A DNA stretch of 25,757 nucleotides, from contig JAFYAB010000023.1 in NCBI GenBank assembly GCA_017540945.1, forward strand, positions 1-25,757. Reading direction: 5' to 3'. Each line of letters opens with the position of its first letter. Within the stretch, counting starts at the first letter, position 1. The stretch is from Oscillospiraceae bacterium (GTDB lineage Bacteria; Bacillota_A; Clostridia; Oscillospirales; Oscillospiraceae). The notes beneath the pieces are model-generated. The model searched no databases, was not told the origin of the DNA, and saw only the letters and a program-made list of their open reading frames with translations. Of the stretch, positions 1 to 8,175 are shown one piece after another. The translations under genes and the position numbers were made by a program.

Positions 1-359
1 AGGCGCTCTCTCATGGTCTTCTCACTGCGCTTGCGGGCATAGGTGGTGATCCACCGCAGACCCAGGGTCTGCCGACGGTCGGGCTTGACCTCCAGGGGGA
101 CCTGGTAGGTGGCGCCGCCCACGCGGCGGGACTTGACTTCCAGGGCGGGCATGATGTTTTCCATGGCCTGCTGGAAGGCTTCGAGACCGTTTTTGCCGGT
201 CTTCTGCTCCACGAGCTCAAAAGCGCCGTAGACGACTTTCTGCGCTACGCCCTTCTTGCCGTCGAGCATAATGCTGTTGACGAGCTTGGTCACCAGAACG
301 GAATTGTAAATGGGATCCGGGAGAACTTCTCTCTTCGGAACGTTACCTCTTCTGGGCAC
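1..359 (-). CDS. rpsG: 30S ribosomal protein S7 (partial, C-terminus outside window)
   Basis: S7 is a primary assembly protein of the 30S head that binds the 3' domain of 16S rRNA near the decoding centre. The translation from GTG at 359 begins [15 protein letters not shown] and continues through [15 protein letters not shown], the conserved S7 N-terminal region, to [15 protein letters not shown] and [15 protein letters not shown]. About 119 of the usual ~156 residues are inside the window; the gene runs off the left edge. GTG was chosen because AAGGAGGG lies at 367-374 with good spacing and S7 proteins begin M-P-R-R/K. It follows rpsL on the same strand after a 161-nt structured gap, the usual str operon order; fusA and tuf would be expected just outside the window. 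Confidence 0.97.
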   Translation of the reverse strand, partial: MPRRGNVPKREVLPDPIYNSVLVTKLVNSIMLDGKKGVAQKVVYGAFELVEQKTGKNGLEAFQQAMENIMPALEVKSRRVGGATYQVPLEVKPDRRQTLGLRWITTYARKRSEKTMRER

Positions 360-401
360 TTCGCTTCCCTCCTTCATATAAAAATGATTTCATAGGTACT
401 T

Positions 402-486
402 CAAAGGAATCTGCGTCCTTTGTCGGTGCTTGCCAGTGAGGTTATCTATATAAACTCATGGCAAGGTTCTGTCTTGCGCACAAGAC
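402..486 (-). promoter_or_regulatory. rpsL-rpsG intergenic structured RNA, candidate S7 control region
   Basis: The gap between rpsL and rpsG holds three potential hairpins in the transcript. The first is 471-486, GTCTTG stem with a 4-nt loop. The second is 429-465, a 7-bp CTTGCCA/TGGCAAG stem extended by TGAG/CTCA across a one-base bulge. The third is 402-422, CAAAGG/CCTTTG with a 9-nt loop. In E. coli the same intergenic region is the S7 translational repression target; that function here is inference from position. No coding sequence is convincing in this gap. Confidence 0.45.
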
Positions 487-520
487 AAGCATTTCAGGAT
501 TGTTCGGCCAAACGGGAAGA

Positions 521-955
521 TTACTTCTTCTTGGCAACGCCCTTGGCCTTGGGCTTCTTGGCGCCGTACTTGGAACGGGCCTGCATTCTGCCCTGGACGC
601 CCTGGGTATCCAGAGTGCCGCGAATGATGTGGTAACGAACACCGGGGAGGTCCTTGACACGGCCGCCGCGGATGAGGACCACGGAGTGCTCCTGCAGATT
701 GTGGCCTTCGCCGGGGATGTAGGAAGAAACCTCATACCCGTTGGTCAGGCGGACACGGGCGATCTTACGCAGCGCGGAGTTCGGCTTCTTGGGGGTGGTG
801 GTACGAACAGCGGTGCAGACGCCTCTCTTCTGGGGGGAGGACAGATCGGTGGTGCGGTTCTTCAGGGTGTTCATGCCCTTCTGCAGAGCGGGAGCAGTGG
901 ACTTGTAGGTGGCCTGCTCGCGGCCCTTTCTTACCAGCTGGTTAAAAGTAGGCAT
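521..955 (-). CDS. rpsL: 30S ribosomal protein S12
   Basis: S12 sits at the decoding site of the 30S subunit and controls translational accuracy. The 144-residue product shows the full signature: [13 protein letters not shown] at the start, then [35 protein letters not shown] and [14 protein letters not shown]. It is longer than the E. coli protein (124 aa), with the insertion after APALQ that is normal in Gram-positive bacteria. The lysines whose substitution gives streptomycin resistance (in TPKKPNS and RVKDLPG) are unaltered, so the allele looks wild type. The Asp of VKDLPG that RimO methylthiolates in other bacteria is present. The start at 955 is set by AAAGGAG 6 nt upstream; an in-frame codon at 1021 would add unrelated residues across the leader. 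Confidence 0.98.
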   Translation of the reverse strand: MPTFNQLVRKGREQATYKSTAPALQKGMNTLKNRTTDLSSPQKRGVCTAVRTTTPKKPNSALRKIARVRLTNGYEVSSYIPGEGHNLQEHSVVLIRGGRVKDLPGVRYHIIRGTLDTQGVQGRMQARSKYGAKKPKAKGVAKKK

Positions 956-994
956 AGTTGTCTCCTTTCTGTAGAATTCCGGTCTTGCCGGTTT

Positions 995-1021
995 ATTATA
1001 TCCAGGGAAGCGGCGTTTCAA
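995..1021 (-). promoter_or_regulatory. Possible internal promoter before rpsL
   Basis: On the minus strand TTGAAA (1021-1016) is followed by TATAAT (1000-995) with a 15-nt spacer, shorter than the ideal 17. It lies between the L7Ae-like gene and rpsL and could give extra rpsL-rpsG transcription. The poor spacing makes this uncertain. Confidence 0.35.
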
Positions 1022-1038
1022 ACACCCGCTCCCGGGGA

Positions 1039-1284
1039 TTACGATTTCAAAAGCCCAGCGGCTGCCGCGCCGACGGCGATGCCGCAGGCCTGGCCCAGCT
1101 CCTTCATGCTCCGGACCCGGGTGACCGGGACGGCATGATCCGAGGCCAGCTCGGCGATGGGATCGGTGAGGGCGGGGTCGGCGTCCTCCGCCAGGAAAAC
1201 GCGGCGGATCTCATCTCTGCCGACGGCCTTGCGCAGCTGCTTGACGCCCACGACCTTGGGAAAACTCTTCAGCTCGCTCAGCAA
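1039..1284 (-). CDS. L7Ae/L30e-like ribosomal protein (YbxF type)
   Basis: The product is a small (81 aa) L7Ae-superfamily protein of the YbxF/RplGB type, known to bind kink-turn RNA. The sequence [57 protein letters not shown] matches the family fold: a basic N-terminal helix, the FLAEDADP strand-turn, and the [11 protein letters not shown]-terminal helix. The start chosen is TTG at 1284, preceded by GGAGGTG with about 6 nt spacing and giving the usual family length of ~82; a longer in-frame extension to 1398 would run back through the promoter. It is the first gene of the str operon here, upstream of rpsL. Confidence 0.9.
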   Translation of the reverse strand: MLSELKSFPKVVGVKQLRKAVGRDEIRRVFLAEDADPALTDPIAELASDHAVPVTRVRSMKELGQACGIAVGAAAAGLLKS

Positions 1285-1347
1285 TTTGGCACCTCCGCAG
1301 GCCCGGTAATGGGCAAAGATGGGCGCAGTAAGCCCACGCAGATTGAC

Positions 1348-1376
1348 ATTATAGCAGATTTCACGAAAATAGTCAA
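1348..1376 (-). promoter_or_regulatory. Sigma-A promoter of the str operon
   Basis: On the minus strand TTGACT (1376-1371), a 17-nt spacer ending in TGC, and TATAAT (1353-1348) form a near-consensus extended -10 promoter. It lies about 60 nt upstream of the L7Ae-like gene and just downstream of the terminator of the preceding operon, so the ribosomal genes start as an independent unit. Confidence 0.9.
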
Positions 1377-1397
1377 GAAAATTTGTTGAGAATTTCA

Positions 1398-1433
1398 TAA
1401 AAAATTTGGCCCCTCCGCCGCGGCGGAGGGGCC
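1398..1433 (-). terminator. Rho-independent terminator of the zinc-ribbon/dus operon
   Basis: A perfect palindrome at 1408-1433 (GGCCCCTCCGCCG and its complement) is followed on the minus strand by AAATTTTTTAT. It lies 22 nt past the stop of the zinc-ribbon gene and separates this operon from the str operon promoter. Confidence 0.92.
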
Positions 1434-1454
1434 TGAGGCAAGGCCCGTTTTTTC

Positions 1455-3146
1455 TCAGTTCTCCAGCGCCTGCAGCTTCTCCTGGATGCGCAGGATCAGC
1501 GCCTGCAGCTCCTGCTCGGAGAGCTTCAGCAGGTCGATGGGCTGGGCGCTGAGGGGGGCGATGCTGCCCAGCTTGCTGCTGACAGAGAACGCCATCAGGT
1601 TCTTCATGGAATAGGAATCGCTCTCGTAGCCGGTCTCAAAGGAGAAGCGGAAGCCGCCCTCCGCGGGGACCAGTCTCAGATCCACGTTGCCGGTCAGATC
1701 CTCGCCGTCTTCCTCATAGCGAATGCGTCCGTCGGCGTCGTTGTAGATCAGCGTATAGGGGCCATCTTCCCAGTTGTACTCTTCCCCGTCGCTGTCCTCG
1801 TGGCTGGTGTTCACCTCGAGTCGGAGCTGGCCGTTGGCGTTTTGCAGGGTGACGTCCACCGCCTCGACGGTCCGGTTGTCCTGTTCGTTTTTGGTATAGC
1901 TGCAGCGCAGATGCTCCCAGGGGTTCTTTTCTCCCGACAGGCGGAGCTCCAGCTCCTCGCTGCCGTCTTCGTCGTCGGTGCTCATATAGACGCCCACGAG
2001 CTTGTCGTTCGCCACAAAGAACTGAAGATCCTTCACATGCTCGTCGATCTGGCCCAGGAGGTAGATTGCCGCCTTGGCGCCCACGTCGCTGAGATCCAGC
2101 TTTTGCAGGTCCTCAAAATCCTGGATGTCAATGAGCTTGTCCATGTCCACCTCGCCGGTCTTGTCCGCCATGCGCTTCAGGGCGTCGTGGTCCCAGCTCA
2201 GGCTGTAGGTGGTGCCCTTGTCGCTGAAGTGGGGCGTCCCCTCGTAGCGGATCACCTCCACGGACTGGGCGAAGGTGGTCCAGTCCTCCCCGTAGGCGTT
2301 CTTCAGCCCCGCCTCCAGATCCGCCTCCTTCAGATTGCTGAGATCCAGGTCCTCAGGCAGCTGGAATTCGGTCAGCTTCGCCAGGGCCGAGGCGTTCCAC
2401 TGCTTTGGCAGGTCCTGCAGCGGCACGGACACCGCCTCGCCCTCCTCCAGCAGAGCGGAGGAGGCGGCCTGGAGCTGGGTCTCGTCCAGGTAGATGCTGA
2501 AGGGGATCTCCGTGCCCTGGGCGGAGTAGGTGCCGGTAACCATGGCCTGCTTTTTGCCCTTGTCCGCGTCGCCGTTCAGCTTTACGCCCATCTCAATGGT
2601 CTGCTCCTGTTCGCCGCTGCCGAAGTGTAGGGTATTCGTGCTCTCAAAGCCCATATGCATGGCCTCGGCGCCGGAGAGCTTCTCCACGTCCTCCGCGATG
2701 GTATGAAGGTTCGGAAGGCTCTCGGTGTAGGCCTTCAGATCCTTCAGGCTGTTTTCCGCCGCCTGCTTCAGCTTTTTGGCGGGATCGCCGCCCCGGGAAA
2801 GGAACCAGATCCCGCCGCCGATCAGAGCGGCCAGGGCCGCGCAGCCCACGCCGATCAGGATGCCCTTCTTGGGAGAGCGCTTCCTGACCTCAACGGGCTG
2901 GGGCTCGCCCCAGCTCTGCTGCTCGGGAGCAGGCTGCTCCATGGGTTTCGGTGTCTGCCAGCTCTGCTGGTCGGGAGCGGCCTGCTGCCAGGCCGGCTGA
3001 GGGTCGGGGTGAACGACGGGCTGCACATCAGGCTGGATCGGCTCCGCCCGCAGAACTTCTTCCGCAGGGCTGCCGCATTTGGTCCCGCAGTGGGGGCAAA
3101 ACAGCGCCTCGTTCGGGATCTGATTGCCGCAGTTGGTACAGAACAT
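1455..3146 (-). CDS. Zinc-ribbon membrane protein with large extracytoplasmic domain
   Basis: This is a 563-aa protein of unknown function. Residues 1-24 are a zinc ribbon (CTNCG at 3-7, CPHCG at 17-21). A Pro/Gln-rich linker (about 30-90) with repeated QQSW motifs follows, then a basic stop (RKRSPKK) and one transmembrane segment at about 95-116. The remaining ~445 residues are predicted to lie outside the membrane. They are rich in Asp/Glu and carry no catalytic motif I recognise. The architecture (cytoplasmic zinc ribbon, one helix, unknown ectodomain) is common in Clostridia and is usually annotated only as zinc-ribbon domain-containing protein. AAGGAGG precedes the ATG by 8 nt. It is the last gene of the operon with dus and the zinc-ribbon/TPR gene, followed by a strong terminator. 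Confidence 0.85.
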   Translation of the reverse strand: MFCTNCGNQIPNEALFCPHCGTKCGSPAEEVLRAEPIQPDVQPVVHPDPQPAWQQAAPDQQSWQTPKPMEQPAPEQQSWGEPQPVEVRKRSPKKGILIGVGCAALAALIGGGIWFLSRGGDPAKKLKQAAENSLKDLKAYTESLPNLHTIAEDVEKLSGAEAMHMGFESTNTLHFGSGEQEQTIEMGVKLNGDADKGKKQAMVTGTYSAQGTEIPFSIYLDETQLQAASSALLEEGEAVSVPLQDLPKQWNASALAKLTEFQLPEDLDLSNLKEADLEAGLKNAYGEDWTTFAQSVEVIRYEGTPHFSDKGTTYSLSWDHDALKRMADKTGEVDMDKLIDIQDFEDLQKLDLSDVGAKAAIYLLGQIDEHVKDLQFFVANDKLVGVYMSTDDEDGSEELELRLSGEKNPWEHLRCSYTKNEQDNRTVEAVDVTLQNANGQLRLEVNTSHEDSDGEEYNWEDGPYTLIYNDADGRIRYEEDGEDLTGNVDLRLVPAEGGFRFSFETGYESDSYSMKNLMAFSVSSKLGSIAPLSAQPIDLLKLSEQELQALILRIQEKLQALEN

Positions 3147-3199
3147 CTTTTTTTCCTCCTTATCATTTATTCCTTTTTATAGAATATGTGTTTCAGCCT

Positions 3200-4180
3200 T
3201 CAGGATTTCATAAGGACGTCCGCCTGGTTCAGCCGGGCGAAGTCCGCCTCCGGCAGGAATTCCGAATCCCGCAGCAGGCCCAGGGCCAGGGGATGGAACT
3301 CGGCCCATTTGGCGCATTTCCGCAGGCGCTTCCAGGCCTTTTCATCGGGCAGAAGCAGGGAGAGATACATCCACAGCTCCTTGAACTTGGGCAGCACCGC
3401 CCCGTCCGGGTGCATGGAGGCCAGATAGCGGGCCGCCAGCTCCTCGTGGAAGGCGATCAGGCGCTCCCGGTCCCGGGTCCCGCCCTTGCAGCGGAGGATC
3501 AGGGCCGGGTCCGCCAGCAGGCCCCGGCCGAGCATGGCGCCGTCCAGACCCGGACAGGCCGCCGACAATCCTTGGACGGCGGAGGGGCTGAAAAGGTTCC
3601 CGTTGTAGCGCAGGGGAAAGGACAGAGCTTCCGCTGCCCGGCGGAATGCGTCGAAGTGGGGCTTCCCCCCGTAGAGCTCCCGGCGGGTCCGCGGGTGGAT
3701 CGTGAGCTCGCGGATGGGATAGCGGGCGAAGATCGGAAGCAGGGTCTCCCACTCGGCGGGGTCCGTCAGGCCGATGCGGGTCTTGACGGAAACGGGAATG
3801 GGGGCCGCGGCGAAAATCGCCTCCAAAAAGCGGTCCAGAGCCTCCGGGTCCCGCAGCAGGCCGACGCCCCGGCCCTTGCTCACCACGGTGCCGGAGGGAC
3901 AGCCCAGGTTCAGGTTCAGCTCCTCGTAGCCCAGCTCCGCGATGGCGGAGGCGGCCCAAAGGAAGTCCGCCGGGTCCCGGGTCAAAACCTGGGGCACCAG
4001 CCGTTCCCGGCCCAGCGCTCCGGGCTCCAGGTCCCGCTTCTGCCGGGGCGTCAGCTGGTGGGATGCGGCGGGAGAGAGGAAGGGCAGCCAGTAGCGGTCC
4101 ACGCCGGGAAAGCAGGCCGCGTGAAGCTCCCGGAAATCCCGGCCCGTGATCCCCTCCATGGGGGCAAAATCCAGCTTCAT
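3200..4180 (-). CDS. tRNA-dihydrouridine synthase
   Basis: Dus enzymes are FMN- and NADPH-dependent and reduce uridines in the tRNA D-loop to dihydrouridine. The 326-aa product opens with MKLDFAPMEGITGRDFR, the FMN-binding APMxGxT motif. It carries NLNLGCPSGTVVSKGRGVGLL with the catalytic Cys at 94, SVKTRIG (phosphate/substrate side), TIHPRTR, YNGNLFSP and GAMLGRGLL, all at family positions of the TIM barrel. Which Dus subtype it is cannot be decided by eye. The start at 4180 is set by the APMEG motif and by GGAGG in the end of the upstream gene; that gene stops only 4 nt before, so the two are likely translationally coupled. A longer in-frame extension to 4327 only reads the upstream gene out of frame. 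Confidence 0.93.
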   Translation of the reverse strand: MKLDFAPMEGITGRDFRELHAACFPGVDRYWLPFLSPAASHQLTPRQKRDLEPGALGRERLVPQVLTRDPADFLWAASAIAELGYEELNLNLGCPSGTVVSKGRGVGLLRDPEALDRFLEAIFAAAPIPVSVKTRIGLTDPAEWETLLPIFARYPIRELTIHPRTRRELYGGKPHFDAFRRAAEALSFPLRYNGNLFSPSAVQGLSAACPGLDGAMLGRGLLADPALILRCKGGTRDRERLIAFHEELAARYLASMHPDGAVLPKFKELWMYLSLLLPDEKAWKRLRKCAKWAEFHPLALGLLRDSEFLPEADFARLNQADVLMKS

Positions 4181-4184
4181 GGCG

Positions 4185-6170
4185 TCAGCCTCCGCTGGTG
4201 TCGGGGGACTGCTCCCCCGTGGACGCCGGGGCTTCGTCCTCGGGCATGGCCGACGCTTCGGCGGTACGGACATAGGAGAAATTGAGCTCAGCCAGAGGGG
4301 TCCCGCTCTCCCCCACCCGAGCGTCATAGAAGCGGAGGCTCACGGTCCCATCCGTTTCACAGTCCGTGAGAAAGGGGATGTCCTTCCAGGCCCGTCTGCC
4401 CTCGGCGCTGTGGTCCTCGTTCAGGAAGGCCGCTCCCTCCCGTCCGTCGGGCAGCTCGTAGCAGGCCAGCACCGGCACCGCGCCGAAGCGCAGATCCGGC
4501 TCCACATAATAGGCAATATAGACCTCGGAGAGATCGTGGACCGCTTCCTGCAGCCGGACGCCCTCGGCGTCCACAATGTAGAAGCTGCAGGCCGCTTCGT
4601 TGATCGTATTATAGAGCTCCCAGGCGCCGGGATAGTCGATCTCCACCAGCTCGTTGAGCCAGTCGGGCGCCACAGCGCTGTACGGATAGGTATCCAGGTT
4701 GTCCCGGAGATAGTCGTACATCCATTCATGCCGCAGCTCCGCGGCGTCCTTGTAGTCCTGGATCCCGTCCAGCCGCAGGACCGCCTCCACCTGATCGCCC
4801 TGCTCCCAATAAGCCCGGGCAATGCGGTACTGGCACTCCCGGATCCGCTCGCCGCTGTCCTCGTAGTCGGAGGCCTGGACGAACCAGTCGATGGCGGTCT
4901 GATAGGCATTGATCTGCTCCAGCCCGCCGCTCTGCCCCGCCGCCTCCGCGGATCGGGCGCCCAGGCTGTAATAACAGTACTGCGCCAGCTGCCCGGTCTT
5001 CTCATAGTCGGGGAAGCGGTCGCGCAGCTGTTCCACGTACTCCAGCGCCGTCTCCGGGTCCTTGTCGTTGTAGGCCAGGACCCCCATCGCGTAGAGGCAA
5101 TCGGCGATGTGCGGCTCCTGTCGGTCCACGGATTCAAAGATCTCCATGGCCTGCTGGTATTTTTCCCGGTTCATGAGGCTCAGGCCCTTCCGCAGAAGGC
5201 TTTGGCGAATCTGTTCCGGGCTGTCCCGGTAATCGCCCAGGTCCTTGAATATGGCGGCAGCCTGCTCATAGTTGCCCGCCGCCTGCTCCTGCAGCGCCTC
5301 CCGGTAGCGCAGCCAGGGCTTGAGATAACGGACGGCGCAGAAGGCGCCGATCCCCAAGCACAGCAGCAAGGCCAGCACCAGGGCGGCGATCCGCCCCGCC
5401 CGGTCGCCCGGGTCTTCCGTCGGCTCCGGTTCCGGCTCCGGCGGCGTCTGAACGATGATGGTGGGGGGCGGCGCGGGCTCGCTGCGGACGGGGGCGGGAA
5501 GCACCGTGACGGCGGGGACGGGCACAGGGGCCGGCTCCGGCCGCTTCTCCGGCGGGGGCGCGTCGATCAGGTTGGGATCCATATGCTTTTCCAGCCAGAG
5601 CCGATCCGCGCCGCAGCGGACGCAGCGCAGGCTCCGCTGGCTGTTGGGCAGGCCGCAGGTACAGACCCAAAGCCCCTGCTGGCTGCGGAAATAGCAGTCG
5701 TTCCGCACGTTCCCGGAGCGGGCCCGGGCGCTCAGAGTCTCATAGTGGGGGTCCGCAGGCCGGACCGGCACCGCCGTGAAAGCCAGATATTCCCCCACCG
5801 CGGCCTCGTCCCAGGCGCTGCCGTCGGCAAAGCGGACCCGCTGGGCAAAGACCTCCGCAAATACGGTCCCCTTTACCGGGATCTCCACCGGCTTGTCGTC
5901 GCCGAAAACCCGGCCGGGCCCCGCGGCGAGCCCGGGCATGGGCACCAGCTCCAGCTGGGCCAGCCGCTCCCGCCTTGCACCCAGGCAGATCACCCGCAGG
6001 AAGACCTGGCGGATCTGCTTCTCGGAGCAGTTGACCAGCCGGGTCTGGAGCAGGCGTTTCCCGCTCTCCAGGTCCAGGCTCAGCTGGACCCGGCTCACCC
6101 AGGCGGGACTGTCCGGAGAAAACAGCTCCTGACGGGCGGACGACAGGATTTGAAACCGTTCGTACTTCAT
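4185..6170 (-). CDS. Zinc-ribbon and TPR-like repeat membrane protein
   Basis: This 661-aa protein has a recognisable architecture but no known function. Residues 1-150 form an unidentified N-terminal domain rich in beta-type sequence. A zinc ribbon follows (CTCG at 170-173, CVRCG at 183-187), then a Pro-rich linker (about 205-255) with PEPEPEP. A transmembrane segment lies at 261-281. From about 288 there are helical repeats with the recurring turn D-Y-x-D-S/A-x-E (DYRDSPEQI, DYEDSGERI, DYKDAAEL) typical of TPR-like proteins of Bacillota. The last ~150 residues form a further unknown domain. GGGAGGC stands ahead of the ATG at 6170, and a promoter lies 41 nt upstream. It is the first gene of the operon with dus and a second zinc-ribbon protein; a role in surface or envelope assembly is only a guess. 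Confidence 0.82.
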   Translation of the reverse strand: MKYERFQILSSARQELFSPDSPAWVSRVQLSLDLESGKRLLQTRLVNCSEKQIRQVFLRVICLGARRERLAQLELVPMPGLAAGPGRVFGDDKPVEIPVKGTVFAEVFAQRVRFADGSAWDEAAVGEYLAFTAVPVRPADPHYETLSARARSGNVRNDCYFRSQQGLWVCTCGLPNSQRSLRCVRCGADRLWLEKHMDPNLIDAPPPEKRPEPAPVPVPAVTVLPAPVRSEPAPPPTIIVQTPPEPEPEPTEDPGDRAGRIAALVLALLLCLGIGAFCAVRYLKPWLRYREALQEQAAGNYEQAAAIFKDLGDYRDSPEQIRQSLLRKGLSLMNREKYQQAMEIFESVDRQEPHIADCLYAMGVLAYNDKDPETALEYVEQLRDRFPDYEKTGQLAQYCYYSLGARSAEAAGQSGGLEQINAYQTAIDWFVQASDYEDSGERIRECQYRIARAYWEQGDQVEAVLRLDGIQDYKDAAELRHEWMYDYLRDNLDTYPYSAVAPDWLNELVEIDYPGAWELYNTINEAACSFYIVDAEGVRLQEAVHDLSEVYIAYYVEPDLRFGAVPVLACYELPDGREGAAFLNEDHSAEGRRAWKDIPFLTDCETDGTVSLRFYDARVGESGTPLAELNFSYVRTAEASAMPEDEAPASTGEQSPDTSGG

Positions 6171-6210
6171 GTTGTCCGCCTCCCGTCTTTTTTTGATTGT
6201 ATTATAGTTT

Positions 6211-6239
6211 ATTATACACCATCGGCTCCGGAAAGGCAA
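6211..6239 (-). promoter_or_regulatory. Sigma-A promoter of the zinc-ribbon/dus operon
   Basis: On the minus strand TTGCCT (6239-6234), 17 nt, then TATAAT (6216-6211). A second TATAAT-like sequence follows at about 6206-6201. It is back-to-back with the exporter promoter at 6262. Confidence 0.8.
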
Positions 6240-6261
6240 CGGTTTTTTCCGAAAGCGCCGC

Positions 6262-6290
6262 TTGCACTCTGACTTGGATTATGGTATAAT
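6262..6290 (+). promoter_or_regulatory. Sigma-A promoter of the ABC exporter operon
   Basis: TTGCAC (6262-6267), a 17-nt spacer ending TGG, then TATAAT (6285-6290), an extended -10 promoter. The transcript would start near 6297, leaving a leader of only about 25 nt; the ribosome binding site there is weak (AGAAAG). Confidence 0.85.
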
Positions 6291-6321
6291 CGCATAAAAT
6301 CACAGAAAGTGTGAACGGCCT

Positions 6322-8076
6322 ATGAAGCTGATCTTCCGCTGTCTCGGGCGTTACAAACGGGCGGTTGCCCTGGCCATCGGGCTCAAATTCCTGGGCTCGG
6401 TGTTCGAGCTGCTGCTGCCCTATATTTTCGAGCACATCATCGACGATGTGGTTCCCGCCCAGGAGCTGCCGCGGGTGATCCTCTGGGGCCTGACCATGTT
6501 CGCGGCCGCCGTTCTCTGCCGGAGCTTCAACGTCATGGCCAACCGCCGGGCAGTGGGCAACGCCCACCGGATCAGCTATGCGCTGCGCCAGGCGCTCTTT
6601 GAAAAGACCGTCAATCTGACCGGCGCCCAGTTCGACGCCGTGGGCCTGCCCAGCCTGATCTCCCGCATGACCAGCGACAGCTACAACGTTCAGACCGCGG
6701 TGCAGCAGCTCCAGAGTCTCTGCGTCCGGGCCCCCATTATGCTGGTGGGCGGGGTGCTGGTGGCCATGCTGATGGATCTGCGTCTGTCCATGGTGCTGCT
6801 GGTGCTGCTGCCGGTGCTGGTCGCGATGATCCTGCTGATCTCCTCCCGGGGCATCCCCCTCTACGCCAGGGTCCAGCAGCGGCTGGACGACGTGGTCCGC
6901 ATCATGCGGGAGAGCATCACCGGCATCCGGGTGGTCAAGGCCCTGAGCAAGGAGGACTACGAGAAGCGCCGCTTCGCCGGAGCCAACGACGAAATGACCC
7001 GCACTGACATCCGGGCCGCCGCCGTCATGGCCATCCCCGGTCCCTTCATGCAGCTCTGCCTCAACGCGGGGCTGACCTTTGTGGTCTGGCTGGGGGCCGG
7101 GCGGGTGGACGCCGGCCTCATCAAGCCCGGCGTGATTCTGGCCTTTCTGACCTATTTCAACATGATCACCATGGGCGTCATGGGCCTCAACCGCATCTTC
7201 GTCTCCCTCAGCAAGGCCAGCGCCAGCGCGGACCGCATCGACGCGGTGTTGCAGATGGAAACCGAGGCGCCTGTCGCAGAGGGCGCCCAGGCCGCGCCGG
7301 AGGAAGCCGAGGACTTTATCCGCTTTGAGCATGTGGATTTCAGCTACGGGGCGGACAGCGCCGAGCAGGAGGGCTTCGTGGGCGAGAGCCGGGAAAAGGC
7401 CCTGGAGGACATCCATTTCAGCCTGCGCCGGGGCGAAAGCCTGGGCGTCATCGGACCCACGGGCTGCGGCAAGACCACCATCATCAACCTTTTGATGCAC
7501 TTCTATGATCCCACGGCGGGCCGGATCCTTCTGGAGGGCCGGGATCTGCGAAGCTGGCCCAAGGACGAGCTCCGCCAGCGCTTCGGCACCGCCTTCCAGA
7601 ACGACATGATCTTCCGCGACAGTCTCCGGGGCAACATCGACTTCGGCCGGGGCCTCCCGGAGGAAGCGATCCGGGCCGCGGCGGAGGACGCCATGGCCGC
7701 GGAATTCATCGACCAGCTCCCCGAGGGCCTGGATTACGCCGCCGCCATCAAGGGAGCCAACCTCTCCGGCGGCCAGAAGCAGCGGATCCTGGTGGCCCGG
7801 GCCCTGGCGGCCAGGCCCGAGATCCTGGTGCTGGACGACAGCTCCTCGGCCCTGGACTACCGCACCGACGCCGCCATGCGCCGGGCCATCCGGGAGCGTC
7901 ACCCCGACGCCACCCTGATCCTCATCGCCCAGCGGGTCTCCAGCGTGATGCAGCTGGATCGGATCCTGGTGATGGACAACGGCCGCTGCATCGGACTGGG
8001 CAGCCACGAGGAGCTGATGGCGCGCTGTCCGGCATACAAAGAAATCTGCGATATTCAGATGGGAGACATGTCATAG
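6322..8076 (+). CDS. ABC exporter half-transporter, degenerate-site subunit
   Basis: This is a type IV ABC exporter half-transporter of 584 aa: six membrane helices in residues ~15-300, then an ATPase domain. Walker A is GPTGCGKT (378-385), the Q-loop Gln is 426, the signature is canonical LSGGQ (481-485), and Walker B is ILVLDD (501-506). The residue after the Walker B Asp is Asp506 instead of the catalytic Glu, and the H-loop has Gln537 (IAQRVSS) instead of His. In heterodimeric exporters such as TM287/288 and BmrCD this is the subunit with the degenerate ATP site. An unusual ~20-residue insertion lies between the A-loop Tyr (FSYG) and the first strand (EQEGFVGESREKA). Its partner is the next gene. 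The substrate, drug or lipid or peptide, cannot be told. Confidence 0.93.
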   Translation: MKLIFRCLGRYKRAVALAIGLKFLGSVFELLLPYIFEHIIDDVVPAQELPRVILWGLTMFAAAVLCRSFNVMANRRAVGNAHRISYALRQALFEKTVNLTGAQFDAVGLPSLISRMTSDSYNVQTAVQQLQSLCVRAPIMLVGGVLVAMLMDLRLSMVLLVLLPVLVAMILLISSRGIPLYARVQQRLDDVVRIMRESITGIRVVKALSKEDYEKRRFAGANDEMTRTDIRAAAVMAIPGPFMQLCLNAGLTFVVWLGAGRVDAGLIKPGVILAFLTYFNMITMGVMGLNRIFVSLSKASASADRIDAVLQMETEAPVAEGAQAAPEEAEDFIRFEHVDFSYGADSAEQEGFVGESREKALEDIHFSLRRGESLGVIGPTGCGKTTIINLLMHFYDPTAGRILLEGRDLRSWPKDELRQRFGTAFQNDMIFRDSLRGNIDFGRGLPEEAIRAAAEDAMAAEFIDQLPEGLDYAAAIKGANLSGGQKQRILVARALAARPEILVLDDSSSALDYRTDAAMRRAIRERHPDATLILIAQRVSSVMQLDRILVMDNGRCIGLGSHEELMARCPAYKEICDIQMGDMS

Positions 8077-8110
8077 TTGAAAATGGAAAATTGAAAGTTG
8101 AAAGTTTCGG

Positions 8111-8138
8111 TGTCGTTCAAATTGCCATTTGAACGACA
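8111..8138 (+). repeat. 11-bp hairpin in exporter intergenic region
   Basis: TGTCGTTCAAA (8111-8121) and its exact complement (8128-8138) enclose a 6-nt loop. It lies 35 nt past the stop of the first exporter gene, after an A-rich stretch of short imperfect TTGAAA repeats. There is no T-tract, so it is not a standard terminator; it may stabilise the upstream message. Confidence 0.6.
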
Positions 8139-8175
8139 GAAAAGAACCTGGTGATCGATTTCAATCAGAAATACG

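Noticed and set aside
4146..6272. Very long open frame (about 700 codons) on the plus strand opposite the zinc-ribbon/TPR gene; similar long antisense frames at 6202-8007, 8446-10518 and 18796-20448
   Set aside because: They mirror real genes in GC-rich DNA, have no ribosome binding sites or family motifs, and show biased His/Gly/Gln-rich composition typical of antisense frames.
7311..7390. Insertion near the A-loop of the first exporter subunit, considered as a frameshift
   Set aside because: The frame is continuous and conserved motifs follow in the same frame, so it is a genuine in-frame insertion.
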